Of a stretch of 15,074 nt of DNA, positions 1 to 6,355 are shown one piece after another. The notes beneath the pieces were generated by a model that was not told the origin of the DNA, searched no databases, and was given only the letters and a program-made list of their open reading frames with translations. How positions within the stretch are numbered: position 1 is the stretch's first letter; each line of letters starts with the position of its first letter. A program made the position numbers and the translations under genes. The stretch comes from Clostridiales bacterium UBA735 (GTDB lineage: Bacteria; Bacillota; Clostridia; Oscillospirales; Oscillospiraceae), in contig DBLB01000047.1 in NCBI GenBank assembly GCA_002298695.1, positions 1 through 15,074 of the forward strand, written 5' to 3'.

Positions 1-442
1 TCTGCTTCTGGGAGACGGACATGTCGTAGATCTTTTTGGTGGGATCGATATCAAAGCCGTACCGCTCGCAGATCTCCTTGACCTTTGCGTTGGCGGCCTT
101 GATGTCAAGCTTGCCCGGCTCGTCAAGGCCGAGGACGATGTTCTCCGCCGCGGTGAACACGTCCACGAGCTTGTAGTGCTGGTGGATCATGCCGATGTGG
201 TTGTCAAAGGCGTCCTTCGGCGAGCGGATGGAGGTGAGCACGCCGTTGACGTAAATTTCACCCTCGTCGGGGAAGTAGATGCCGGCGAGCATATTCATCA
301 GCGTCGTCTTTCCGCTGCCGTTTTCACCGAGCAGGGAAAGGATCTCGCCCCGGTTGATGGTCAGGTCGATGCTGTCGTTGGCAACGACCTTGCCAAAGCG
401 CTTGGTGATGTGTCTGAGTTCAACTGCACAGTTGTTGTCCAA
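1..442 (-). CDS. ABC transporter ATP-binding protein, nucleoside/BMP type (partial)
   Basis: This is the N-terminal part of an ABC ATPase; its 3' end runs off the left edge of the window. The reading frame gives MDNNCAVELRHITKRFGKVV, then the Walker A motif GENGSGKTT at about residues 37-45 and the Q-loop segment MIHQHYKLVDVFTAAENI. The latter is characteristic of the two-domain ATPases that energise BMP-family nucleoside importers (YufO/NupO-like). The ATPase would hydrolyse ATP on the cytoplasmic face. The start chosen is TTG at 442-440: an AAGGA sits about 10 nt upstream, and the only nearby ATG (453-451) is in another frame. The BMP lipoprotein gene lies directly upstream on the same strand, which supports a shared transporter. 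Permease genes are expected to the left of the window. The family is fairly certain; the substrate is inferred and the exact start is moderately sure. Confidence 0.85.
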   Translation of the reverse strand, partial: MDNNCAVELRHITKRFGKVVANDSIDLTINRGEILSLLGENGSGKTTLMNMLAGIYFPDEGEIYVNGVLTSIRSPKDAFDNHIGMIHQHYKLVDVFTAAENIVLGLDEPGKLDIKAANAKVKEICERYGFDIDPTKKIYDMSVSQKQ

Positions 443-463
443 GGTCCTGTCATCCTTTCTTTC

Positions 464-497
464 GAACCCGACCGGCGCGAGACCGACGGCCGGGTTC
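464..497 (-). promoter_or_regulatory. Hairpin in the leader of the ABC ATPase gene
   Basis: GAACCCG (464-470) pairs with CGGGTTC (491-497). After one mismatch come further pairs at 472-474/487-489. On the minus strand the hairpin ends about 5 nt before the AAGGA ribosome-binding site of the ABC gene. A second inverted repeat, CGGAGA (516-521) with TCTCCG (534-539), lies just upstream, with the self-complementary GGCTGCAGCC (499-508) between them. The inferred leader of about 115 nt is therefore highly structured. I recognise no known riboswitch in it. Confidence 0.45.
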
Positions 498-563
498 AGG
501 CTGCAGCCACCTTACCGGAGAGGGGGGACCGCGTCTCCGATAATTGCTGATTATTCAATACCT

Positions 564-592
564 ATACTAACATAATTCAAGCATGATGTAAA
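564..592 (-). promoter_or_regulatory. Promoter for the ABC ATPase gene
   Basis: Read on the minus strand: TTTACA (587-592), a 17-nt spacer, then TAGTAT (564-569). It lies downstream of the bmp terminator, so the ATPase gene can be transcribed independently. Transcription would start near 557, giving a leader of about 115 nt. The -10 is only a moderate match. Confidence 0.45.
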
Positions 593-688
593 TGGAAAAG
601 CTATCGTCGAATCCGTCAAAAATCGGAAGAAAAAACCGGAATAATCCACAAAAAGTTTGATTCCCTAAAAAATTTTCAGTAAAAAGTT

Positions 689-720
689 AAAAAAAGGAAG
701 CCGCCCGCAGGCGGCTTCCT
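689..720 (-). terminator. Intrinsic terminator after the BMP lipoprotein gene
   Basis: A perfect 10-bp stem, GGAAGCCGCC (696-705) with GGCGGCTTCC (710-719), has a 4-nt loop. On the minus strand it is followed by seven T residues (689-695). It sits about 18 nt after the stop codon. It would end most transcripts between the binding protein and the ATPase, the usual way of making more binding protein than ATPase. Confidence 0.9.
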
Positions 721-737
721 TTGCTGTAAGAGGTATC

Positions 738-2048
738 TTAGAACGCGGAGTTGAGCCACTCGATACCGTCGATCTGGATGGCGAAGTAAGGAGCGGACTG
801 GAAGTAGGACTCGTGGAACGCGCCGTCGAACACGGCCTCCTCGGAGTCGGGGGTGAAGTCGCCGTCGGTGTCGAGCGCGAAGGCGGTGGTCAGGGTCTCG
901 CCGTTCACAGTGAAGGTGGAGGTGTCGAACACCTGGATGGAGCCGTCGGCAAGGCCGGCCTCGACCTCGGCGAGCTTTTCAGCAGTTCCGGGCGCAGCAA
1001 TGGCCTCGTTCAGCGGAGTCATGACAACTTCGCCTTCCGCCATGCCATGGCACCAGTCCTGCTCGAGCTCGGTGCCGTTGACAACGCACTCGATGGCATG
1101 GACAAAGTAGTTTGTCCAGTCGATGCGGGTACCGATCAGAGAAGCATCGGGCGCGATAGAGATCATGTCGTTGTTGTAACCGGTGTGGTACACGCCGCCA
1201 GCCTGCGCGGCAGTCGCCGGGGTGGTGTTATCGGAGTGCTGGGAAATGACGATGCAGCCGAGGTCGATCAAGGCCTTTGCAGCGTCCGCTTCCGCGGTGG
1301 CATCGGACCAGGAGCCGACGAACTGGACCTTCATGGTCGCGCTCGGGCAGACACTGCGGGCGCCCAGATAGTAAGCGGTGAAGCCGGAGACGACCTCCGC
1401 GAAGGAGTACGCGCCGACGTAGCCAATGACAGCCTGATCTTCGGTGATCTCGCCGTCGTCGATGAGCTGCTGCATCTTCATGCCGGCCACGACGCCAGCA
1501 ACATAGCGGCCTTCATAGATCTTGGCGAATGCGTTATGCGTATTGGCAAGATCATCATACAGACTGCCCTGGTTGGTCATGCCGACAAACTGGATATCGG
1601 GATATTCAGCCGCGACCGTCAGCATGGCGGGCTCATGGCCGTAGGAGTTGTTGAAGATGATCTCGCAGCCGTCCTCGGCCAGCTCTTCGTTGGCAACGGC
1701 AACGGGGTCGCCCTCAATGAGGTTCCACTTGATGACCCATTCGACATTGATGCCTTCGGCCTTCAGCTTCTCGTCGGCAGCTTCTTTGCCGCGCATGAAG
1801 TTGTAGGTGTAGCCCTGGTCGTTCTCATCGCCAATGAGGACGAGGCCAACCTTGATGGACTTGCCCTCTTCGGCGGTATCGGCGGTATCGGCGGTATCGG
1901 CAGTGTCGGCGGTGTCGGCGGTGGTTTCGGTCGTGTCGGCGGTATCGGCGCTATCGTTCTTGGCGGTGTCATCCGTGGTCTTGGACGCACAGGCAGCCAG
2001 GGCGAATACCATCACAAGCGCCAGGAGCAAAGCGATGATCTTTTTCAT
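738..2048 (-). CDS. BMP-family ABC transporter substrate-binding lipoprotein
   Basis: This is a 436-residue extracellular solute-binding lipoprotein of the BmpA/PnrA family, whose members usually bind purine nucleosides. Residues 1-20 form a lipoprotein signal (MKKIIALLLALVMVFALAAC) with lipobox LAAC and Cys20 as the lipidation site. Residues 34-59 are a low-complexity Thr-Ala-Asp linker. The binding domain begins at KVGLVLIGDENDQGYTYNF and includes FNNSYGHEP, FVGMTNQG and ISQHSDNTTPATAAQ, typical of the family. The ATG at 2048 is preferred because GGAGGA lies 9 nt upstream and the signal peptide begins there; an in-frame ATG 12 codons earlier would put non-signal residues in front. The ABC ATPase follows on the same strand. 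The substrate is not proven, but the nearby guanine deaminase and hydantoinase fit purine or pyrimidine compounds. Confidence 0.93.
   Translation of the reverse strand: MKKIIALLLALVMVFALAACASKTTDDTAKNDSADTADTTETTADTADTADTADTADTAEEGKSIKVGLVLIGDENDQGYTYNFMRGKEAADEKLKAEGINVEWVIKWNLIEGDPVAVANEELAEDGCEIIFNNSYGHEPAMLTVAAEYPDIQFVGMTNQGSLYDDLANTHNAFAKIYEGRYVAGVVAGMKMQQLIDDGEITEDQAVIGYVGAYSFAEVVSGFTAYYLGARSVCPSATMKVQFVGSWSDATAEADAAKALIDLGCIVISQHSDNTTPATAAQAGGVYHTGYNNDMISIAPDASLIGTRIDWTNYFVHAIECVVNGTELEQDWCHGMAEGEVVMTPLNEAIAAPGTAEKLAEVEAGLADGSIQVFDTSTFTVNGETLTTAFALDTDGDFTPDSEEAVFDGAFHESYFQSAPYFAIQIDGIEWLNSAF
1872..1949 (-). repeat. 9-bp tandem repeats encoding a (Thr-Ala-Asp)n linker
   Basis: On the plus strand the unit GGTATCGGC recurs with small variations (GGTGTCGGC, AGTGTCGGC). 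It encodes Ala-Asp-Thr repeats between the lipid-anchored Cys and the folded binding domain. Five uninterrupted units span residues 44-58, with degenerate units on the N-terminal side. The period is a multiple of three, so gain or loss of units would change linker length without a frameshift. Confidence 0.9.
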
Positions 2049-2136
2049 TCTTTTGGTTCCTCCTAAAAATTTTTCAGGCAGCACAGGCCGCCTGTCCGGA
2101 TCCTCCCACTTTCGGCATGGTCAAATCCACGTATTT

Positions 2137-2165
2137 ATTTTACAGAACTTTTACCAAAAATGCAA
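2137..2165 (-). promoter_or_regulatory. Promoter for the BMP lipoprotein gene
   Basis: Read on the minus strand: TTGCAT (2160-2165), a 17-nt spacer, then TAAAAT (2137-2142). The start would be near 2130, leaving an untranslated leader of about 80 nt. I see no purine riboswitch core in that leader. Confidence 0.6.
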
Positions 2166-2216
2166 TGAGTTTTTTCTGAAATTTCAAAGCATTTATCAAC
2201 AAAAGCGCCAGCAAAA

Positions 2217-2233
2217 GCTAAAAAATTTTTAGC
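2217..2233. promoter_or_regulatory. 17-bp palindrome in the divergent intergenic region
   Basis: GCTAAAAA and TTTTTAGC form a perfect inverted repeat around a single central A. It lies between the divergent promoters of the BMP and guanine deaminase genes, about 50 bp upstream of the former's -35. It could be an operator shared by both directions, but AT-rich palindromes also arise by chance. Confidence 0.3.
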
Positions 2234-2326
2234 ATTTTTCACGGTTTGGTAATTATCCACGAAAACACCCCCAGAGATTTCGTCAACAATAACAAGGAAC
2301 TGGTGCTGCCGTTCTCCAGTGAAATA

Positions 2327-2371
2327 TGGTATGATAAAAGAGCACAGAACGTATGATTTCATACCTGTGCT
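2327..2371 (+). promoter_or_regulatory. Extended -10 promoter and start-site hairpin of guanine deaminase
   Basis: TGG precedes TATGAT (2330-2335), an extended -10 element with no good -35. Transcription would begin near 2342. Exactly there lies a nested inverted repeat: AGCACAG (2341-2347) with CTGTGCT (2365-2371), enclosing GTATGA (2351-2356) with TCATAC (2359-2364). The AAGGAG ribosome-binding site starts 2 nt later, at 2373. The repeat could be an operator over the start site, a stabilising 5' hairpin, or a translational control element. Confidence 0.55.
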
Positions 2372-2389
2372 GAAGGAGTACGATAGAAC

Positions 2390-3661
2390 TTGAAAAATTT
2401 TGTATTGAAAGGCGACCTCTGCTGGAGTCTGAACACCGACGCGATGGAAACGCTGGAGGGCGGATATCTTGTCTGTGAGGATGGACGGGTCGCAGGAGTG
2501 TTCCCGGCGCTGCCGGAGCGATCTTCCCATCTTCCGCTGCTGGATTACAGCAGGAAGCTGATCTTGCCCGGCATGACCGACCTGCATGTCCATGCGCCGC
2601 AGTTTGCCTTCCGCGGCCTCGGCATGGATCTCGAGCTGCTCGAGTGGCTGAACACCTATACGTTCCCCGAAGAATCGAAATATGCCGATCTCGAATACGC
2701 CGAGCGGGCCTATACCAGCTTTGTGGAGCATCTGCGCCGCAGCACGACGACGCGCGCGGCCATCTTCGCCACGATCCATCTGCCCGCCACGCGGCTGCTG
2801 ATGGAAAAGCTGGAGGCATCGGGCCTTGTCACCTACGTCGGCAAGGTCAACATGAACCGCAACTGTCCGCCGTATCTGCGCGAGCTGTCGACGAACCACT
2901 CGCTGCGCGACACCGAGCGCTGGATCCTCGATACCAGGGATGCTTTCCGGCGGACGAAGCCCATCCTCACGCCGCGCTTCATCCCGTCCTGCACGGATGA
3001 TCTGATGTTCGGCCTCGCGCGGCTGCGCGAGCAATATGACCTGCCGGTGCAGAGCCACCTGTCCGAAAATTACAGCGAGATCGACTGGATCCGCGAGCTC
3101 TGCCCCAAGAGCAAGTTCTACGGCGACGCCTATGACCAGTTCGGCCTGTTCGGCGGCGGCTATCCCTGCATCATGGCGCACTGCGTCCACTCCAGCGAGG
3201 CCGAGGAGGAGCGGATGCTCCAGAACGGCGTCTTTGTGGCGCACTCGCCGGAATCGAACATGAACCTCTCCTCCGGCGTCGCGCCCATCAGCCGCTATCT
3301 GAAGCACGGGTTGCATGTGGGTCTTGCCACAGATGTTGCCGGAGGCAGCCACGAAAATCTGCTCCGCGCCATGGCGCACGCCATCCAGGCGTCGAAGCTC
3401 CGCTGGCGGCTCTACGACCAGGAGGTCGCGCCGCTGACGTTCGATCAGGCGTTTTATATCGCGACAATGGGCGGCGGCGCATTTTTCGGCAAGGTCGGCA
3501 CGTTTGCCGCGGGCTATGAGCTGGACGCAGTCGTCCTCGACGATGCGTCGCTCGACCATCCGCAGCCGCTTTCCGTGCGCGACCGCGTGGAGCGCGCAGC
3601 CTATCTCGCCGATGAACGCAATGTAATGGCCAAATTTGTGGCGGGCGAACAAATCTTCTGA
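2390..3661 (+). CDS. guaD: Guanine deaminase (amidohydrolase superfamily)
   Basis: This 423-residue cytoplasmic metal-dependent amidohydrolase is predicted to convert guanine to xanthine and ammonia. Family landmarks appear in order: PGMTDLHVHAPQ with the metal ligands His66 and His68; the guanine-deaminase-like RGLGMDLELLEWLNTYTFPEE; VQSHLSEN (metal His); MAHCVHSSEAE; SNMNLSSGVAP; and ATDVAGG carrying the catalytic or metal Asp. The length fits the family. The start is TTG at 2390, because an in-frame TAG lies two codons upstream and AAGGAG sits 11 nt before it. The gene diverges from a BMP-type nucleoside importer and is followed by a QueT-like transporter and a hydantoinase, which suggests a purine salvage or degradation locus. 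The family is quite certain. Activity on related substrates such as other aminopurines cannot be excluded. Confidence 0.92.
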   Translation: MKNFVLKGDLCWSLNTDAMETLEGGYLVCEDGRVAGVFPALPERSSHLPLLDYSRKLILPGMTDLHVHAPQFAFRGLGMDLELLEWLNTYTFPEESKYADLEYAERAYTSFVEHLRRSTTTRAAIFATIHLPATRLLMEKLEASGLVTYVGKVNMNRNCPPYLRELSTNHSLRDTERWILDTRDAFRRTKPILTPRFIPSCTDDLMFGLARLREQYDLPVQSHLSENYSEIDWIRELCPKSKFYGDAYDQFGLFGGGYPCIMAHCVHSSEAEEERMLQNGVFVAHSPESNMNLSSGVAPISRYLKHGLHVGLATDVAGGSHENLLRAMAHAIQASKLRWRLYDQEVAPLTFDQAFYIATMGGGAFFGKVGTFAAGYELDAVVLDDASLDHPQPLSVRDRVERAAYLADERNVMAKFVAGEQIF

Positions 3662-3694
3662 CAGTTTCACTGGGTGAATTGTGCGGGAATGTTC

Positions 3695-3723
3695 TTGTTT
3701 TTTCCCCGGTTCCTTATTATAAT
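3695..3723 (+). promoter_or_regulatory. Promoter for the QueT-like gene and hydantoinase
   Basis: TTGTTT (3695-3700), a 17-nt spacer, and a perfect TATAAT (3718-3723). The start would be near 3730, giving a leader of about 35 nt. No preQ1 riboswitch signature is seen, although many queT genes have one. I see no terminator after guanine deaminase, so read-through from that gene is also possible. Confidence 0.7.
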
Positions 3724-3764
3724 GATGCTCGTATAAAAATCATTTCCCGGAGGAACCCTGACCC

Positions 3765-4268
3765 ATGAAAAAGCTGAACACCCGCCAGATCGCGCTGAAC
3801 GGCATCGTCGCCGGTCTTTATGCCGCCATCACCATTCTGACCGCCTCGTTCGCCTACGGAAATATCCAGTTCCGCATCTCTGAGGCGCTGATGATGCTGC
3901 TCCTGTTCGAGCCGCATCTGACCGTCGGACTGACCATTGGCTGCCTGATCGCAAACCTGTTTTCCACAGTCTCCGTGCTCGACATCGTCATCGGCACGGC
4001 CGCGACGCTGCTGGCCTGCCTGCTCACCACGCGCATCAAAAAGCCGTGGCTCGCCCCGCTGCCCACGATCCTCGTCAACGCCGTACTGGTTGGCGCGATG
4101 CTCTCGTGGCTCTATATGCCAGCTGAGCAGTTCTGGTACGGCCTGCTTGTCTTCGGCAGCGAGGTTGGCGCGGGCGAGGCCGCCGTGCTCTACGTGCTCG
4201 GCATCCCGCTCTACTATGCCATGAAGAAAACGAATTTCATCGAAAAACTGCTGCACCCGAAACATTGA
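3765..4268 (+). CDS. QueT-family ECF transporter substrate-binding (S) component
   Basis: This is a 167-residue integral membrane protein with about five or six hydrophobic segments. It shows the QueT family pattern: GIVAGLYAAITILTASFAYGNIQFRISEALMMLLLFEP, then GLTIGCLIANLFSTVSVLDIVIGTAATLLACLL, and C-terminal GAGEAAVLYVLGIPLYYAMKK. S components bind a small molecule and work with a shared EcfA/EcfT energy module encoded elsewhere. The family's expected ligand is a queuosine precursor (7-deazapurine). Here the gene has its own promoter and GGAGGA site, and lies 23 bp before the hydantoinase gene, so the two are probably co-transcribed. That context leaves open another purine- or hydantoin-like ligand. 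Family assignment is good; the ligand is inferred. Confidence 0.85.
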   Translation: MKKLNTRQIALNGIVAGLYAAITILTASFAYGNIQFRISEALMMLLLFEPHLTVGLTIGCLIANLFSTVSVLDIVIGTAATLLACLLTTRIKKPWLAPLPTILVNAVLVGAMLSWLYMPAEQFWYGLLVFGSEVGAGEAAVLYVLGIPLYYAMKKTNFIEKLLHPKH

Positions 4269-4291
4269 CTTTTTGAAAGGAAGCTGGATCC

Positions 4292-5665
4292 ATGAAACTG
4301 CTGCTCAAGGGCGGAACGATCGTCTCCGCCGCCGGTTCGAAGATCGCCGATCTGCTGATCGAGGACGAAAAGATCGTCCGCGTCGGGGAACACCTGACGG
4401 ACGCGGAGGCCACAGTCGTCCCGATGGAGGGCAAGCTGCTCTTCCCCGGCTTCATCGACGCGCACACGCACTTCGACCTCGATGTCTGCAACACCACGAC
4501 CGCCGATGATTTCGATACCGGCACGCGCAGCGCGCTGCGCGGCGGCACGACGATGGTCGTCGATTTTGCCTGCCCGAACAAGGGCGAGACGCTGCAATAC
4601 GGCCTCGATCTCTGGCACAAAAAGGCCGACGGCCGCTCGAGCTGCGATTACAGCTTCCACATGACCATCGACGACTGGAACGACACCATCAAATCCGAAA
4701 TTCCGAAGATGTTCGAGCAGGGCGTCTCGTCGTTCAAGATGTACATGACCTATCCGGCCATGATGATCGGCGACAAAGACCTGTTCTACGCCCTCGAAGA
4801 ACTGAAAAAATACGGCGGCATCGCCGGCGTCCACTGTGAGAACGCAGGTGTCATCGACGCGCTCATCGAGCAGCACAAGGCCGCGGGCGACGTAGGGCCC
4901 TCTGCGCATCCGCGCTGCCGCCCGAATCCGCTCGAGGCCGAGGCCGTGGCGCATCTGCTGCGCATCGCCGAGGTCGCGGACGTTCCGGTCGTGATCGTCC
5001 ACCTGAGCACGAAGGAGTCGCTTTCCGAGGTTGCCGCGGCCCGTGCGCGCGGCCAGAAGGTCTACGTCGAGACGTGCCCGCACTATCTGCTGCTCGACGA
5101 CAGCCGCTATGACCAGCCGGACTATTCCGCCGCGGCCCGCTTCGTCTGCGCGCCGCCGCTGCGCAAGCAGGCCGATCAAGAGGCCCTCTGGGCCGCGCTG
5201 GCGGACGGCACCATCCAGACCGTCTCCACCGACCATTGCAGCTTCACCCTGAAGCAGAAGGACGCCGGAAAGGGCGACTTCACGAAGATCCCCGGCGGTC
5301 TGCCCGGCGTGGAGCCGCGCGGCATTCTGCTCTACTCTGAGGGCGTGGCCAAGGGCCGCATCACGAAGGAGAAGATGGCAGAAGTTCTGGCCGAGAATCC
5401 CGCGAAGCTCTACGGCGCGTATCCGCGCAAGGGCGTCCTCGCCGAGGGCAGCGACGCGGACATCGTTGTCATCGACCCGGCCAAGACCGGCCTCATCACC
5501 GCGTCCGACCAGATCGCGAACGTCGACTATACCCCGTTCGAGGGCTTCCGGACCAACGGTGTCATCGAGCAGGTCTATCTGCGCGGCCAGCTCGCCGTCG
5601 ACCGCGGCGAGGTCCGGACCGGCAAGATCGGCCAGTTCATTCCGCGCGGCAAGAACAGCCTGTAA
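4292..5665 (+). CDS. hydA: Dihydropyrimidinase / D-hydantoinase
   Basis: This 457-residue binuclear-metal cyclic amidohydrolase opens dihydropyrimidine or hydantoin rings. Visible landmarks: DAHTHFD with metal ligands His58 and His60; SSFKMYMTY with Lys149, the expected carboxylated bridging lysine, and substrate-side Tyr154; HCEN with His181; VHLSTKES with His237; and STDHCSF with the catalytic Asp. GGLPGVE and a C-terminal beta-sandwich complete the fold. All expected active-site residues are present. The start is supported by an AAAGGA about 10 nt upstream and by the family's usual MKLLIKNGTIV-like N terminus. Similar genes occur in bacterial clusters for anaerobic purine breakdown, together with guanine deaminases, as here. 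No xanthine dehydrogenase or ammonia-lyase genes are in the window, so that pathway assignment is only inferred. Confidence 0.93.
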   Translation: MKLLLKGGTIVSAAGSKIADLLIEDEKIVRVGEHLTDAEATVVPMEGKLLFPGFIDAHTHFDLDVCNTTTADDFDTGTRSALRGGTTMVVDFACPNKGETLQYGLDLWHKKADGRSSCDYSFHMTIDDWNDTIKSEIPKMFEQGVSSFKMYMTYPAMMIGDKDLFYALEELKKYGGIAGVHCENAGVIDALIEQHKAAGDVGPSAHPRCRPNPLEAEAVAHLLRIAEVADVPVVIVHLSTKESLSEVAAARARGQKVYVETCPHYLLLDDSRYDQPDYSAAARFVCAPPLRKQADQEALWAALADGTIQTVSTDHCSFTLKQKDAGKGDFTKIPGGLPGVEPRGILLYSEGVAKGRITKEKMAEVLAENPAKLYGAYPRKGVLAEGSDADIVVIDPAKTGLITASDQIANVDYTPFEGFRTNGVIEQVYLRGQLAVDRGEVRTGKIGQFIPRGKNSL

Positions 5666-5679
5666 TCACGAAAAACGCC

Positions 5680-5892
5680 GACGGCGCACCGGAATTCCGG
5701 TGCGCCGTCAGCGTGTCGAAAAAGTCTTTTCGCCCCGCTGCCTGTCCAGCTTTTCAAGTTTGAAAAGCTGTTTGATTGAACGCGAAGGGGGCCTTTTGCC
5801 CCCTTCTCCATACCCCCGCGGCTCTGTCTCAGAACTGCATCTCATCGTTTTTTGACAGTCTCTCGCGGCGCACCGGAATTCCGGTGCGCCGC
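5680..5892. repeat. 213-bp intergenic element bounded by duplicated palindromes
   Basis: Each end carries the same 26-bp perfect palindrome (5682-5707 and 5866-5891), built on the half-site CGGCGCACCGGAA. Reading inward from each end, TGTC(G/A)AAAAA follows after 6 or 8 nt (5714-5723, and 5848-5857 on the other strand), so the ends are imperfect terminal inverted repeats of about 45 bp. Inside are three more hairpins: CGAAAA/TTTTCG (5717-5732), an 11-bp stem CAGCTTTTCAA/TTGAAAAGCTG (5747-5770) and GAAGGGGG/CCCCCTTC (5784-5806). No coding frame is convincing. On the minus strand the left palindrome is followed by TTTTT (5671-5675) and could act as a terminator. The architecture resembles a non-autonomous, MITE-like or REP-like repeat; no copy number is known here. 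Confidence 0.6.
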
Positions 5893-5903
5893 TTCTTCAT
5901 CAT

Positions 5904-5934
5904 AAAAAACCGCCGCCCCGGAGACCGGAACGGC
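5904..5934 (-). terminator. Terminator after the small HPr-like gene
   Basis: On the minus strand GCCGTTCCGG pairs with CCGGGGCGGC (two G-U pairs, 3-nt loop). GG and six T residues (5904-5909) follow. It lies 17 nt after the stop codon at 5952. Confidence 0.8.
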
Positions 5935-5951
5935 AGTAAAAGGGGGCAAAT

Positions 5952-6242
5952 TCAGTTCTTTTCCTTGCAGATCTTGCCGATGAACTCATCCATTTTCTTG
6001 AGTTCATCCCGGTCAACTTCATTCAGGAACGCCATCAGCTTTGCCTCGTCCTCGCGGCGGGAGGCAAACAGCTCCAGCGTATCGCCGGCTTCACCCAGCA
6101 GGCGGCCCAGCGCAATGTACTCGCTCAGCGAGCTTTTCAGATTGAAAACGTCACCCTCCGGACTCTTGAGGTACACATCGCCTTCACACTCGTGGATGAC
6201 TTTGCGGAACTCTTCGACTTCCTTGATGTTTTTCAGTTTCAT
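5952..6242 (-). CDS. Small conserved protein, possibly HPr-like fold
   Basis: This is a 96-residue soluble protein with no signal peptide or membrane segment, rich in charged residues. I do not recognise a defined function. Its central part, GDVYLKSPEGDVFNLKSSLSEYIALGRLLGEAGDTLELFASRREDEAKLMAFL, has the spacing of the C-terminal two thirds of HPr phosphocarriers: a strand, a VN-KS turn, a helix, then G-T-EL-A followed by a helix. The HPr active-site histidine region is absent, so it would not be a phosphocarrier. The start has AAGGAGG 9 nt upstream, and it has its own promoter and terminator, so it is expressed as a single gene. Alternatives include another small alpha/beta protein. It is certain as a gene; the fold is inferred. 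Confidence 0.8.
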   Translation of the reverse strand: MKLKNIKEVEEFRKVIHECEGDVYLKSPEGDVFNLKSSLSEYIALGRLLGEAGDTLELFASRREDEAKLMAFLNEVDRDELKKMDEFIGKICKEKN

Positions 6243-6291
6243 GGTTCCAAACCTCCTTGTGATTTCTTAGACATCTCTTAAAACCGAACAC

Positions 6292-6320
6292 AGTGTATCT
6301 GAATCAGCGGGAAAATGCAA
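6292..6320 (-). promoter_or_regulatory. Promoter for the small HPr-like gene
   Basis: Read on the minus strand: TTGCAT (6315-6320), a 17-nt spacer, then TACACT (6292-6297). The start would be near 6285, with a leader of about 43 nt. Confidence 0.55.
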
Positions 6321-6355
6321 GGGGGAATTTTTATGAAATGCACAAAATAACAGTA

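Noticed and set aside
1872..1949. CRISPR-like repetitive array
   Set aside because: The 9-bp contiguous units have no spacers and are in frame within a lipoprotein linker.
813..2066. Long plus-strand open frame opposite the BMP lipoprotein gene
   Set aside because: It is a GC-driven mirror of a gene with a signal peptide and family motifs. The antisense translation is low-complexity Gly/Val with no motif or proper start.
2085..2389. Purine riboswitch in the importer/deaminase intergenic region
   Set aside because: No purine aptamer core or matching P1 stem could be found on either strand. The guanine deaminase leader is only about 48 nt.
2135..3670. Long minus-strand open frame opposite guanine deaminase
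   Set aside because: Guanine deaminase motifs lie on the plus strand. The antisense product is Arg/Ala-rich without recognisable domains and would overlap the bmp promoter.
4214..5236. Long minus-strand open frame opposite hydantoinase
   Set aside because: All hydantoinase active-site residues are on the plus strand. The antisense frame has no ribosome-binding site or motif.
5784..5806. Terminator for the hydantoinase gene
   Set aside because: A good 8-9 bp stem exists, but no T run follows on either strand; treated as part of the repeat element.
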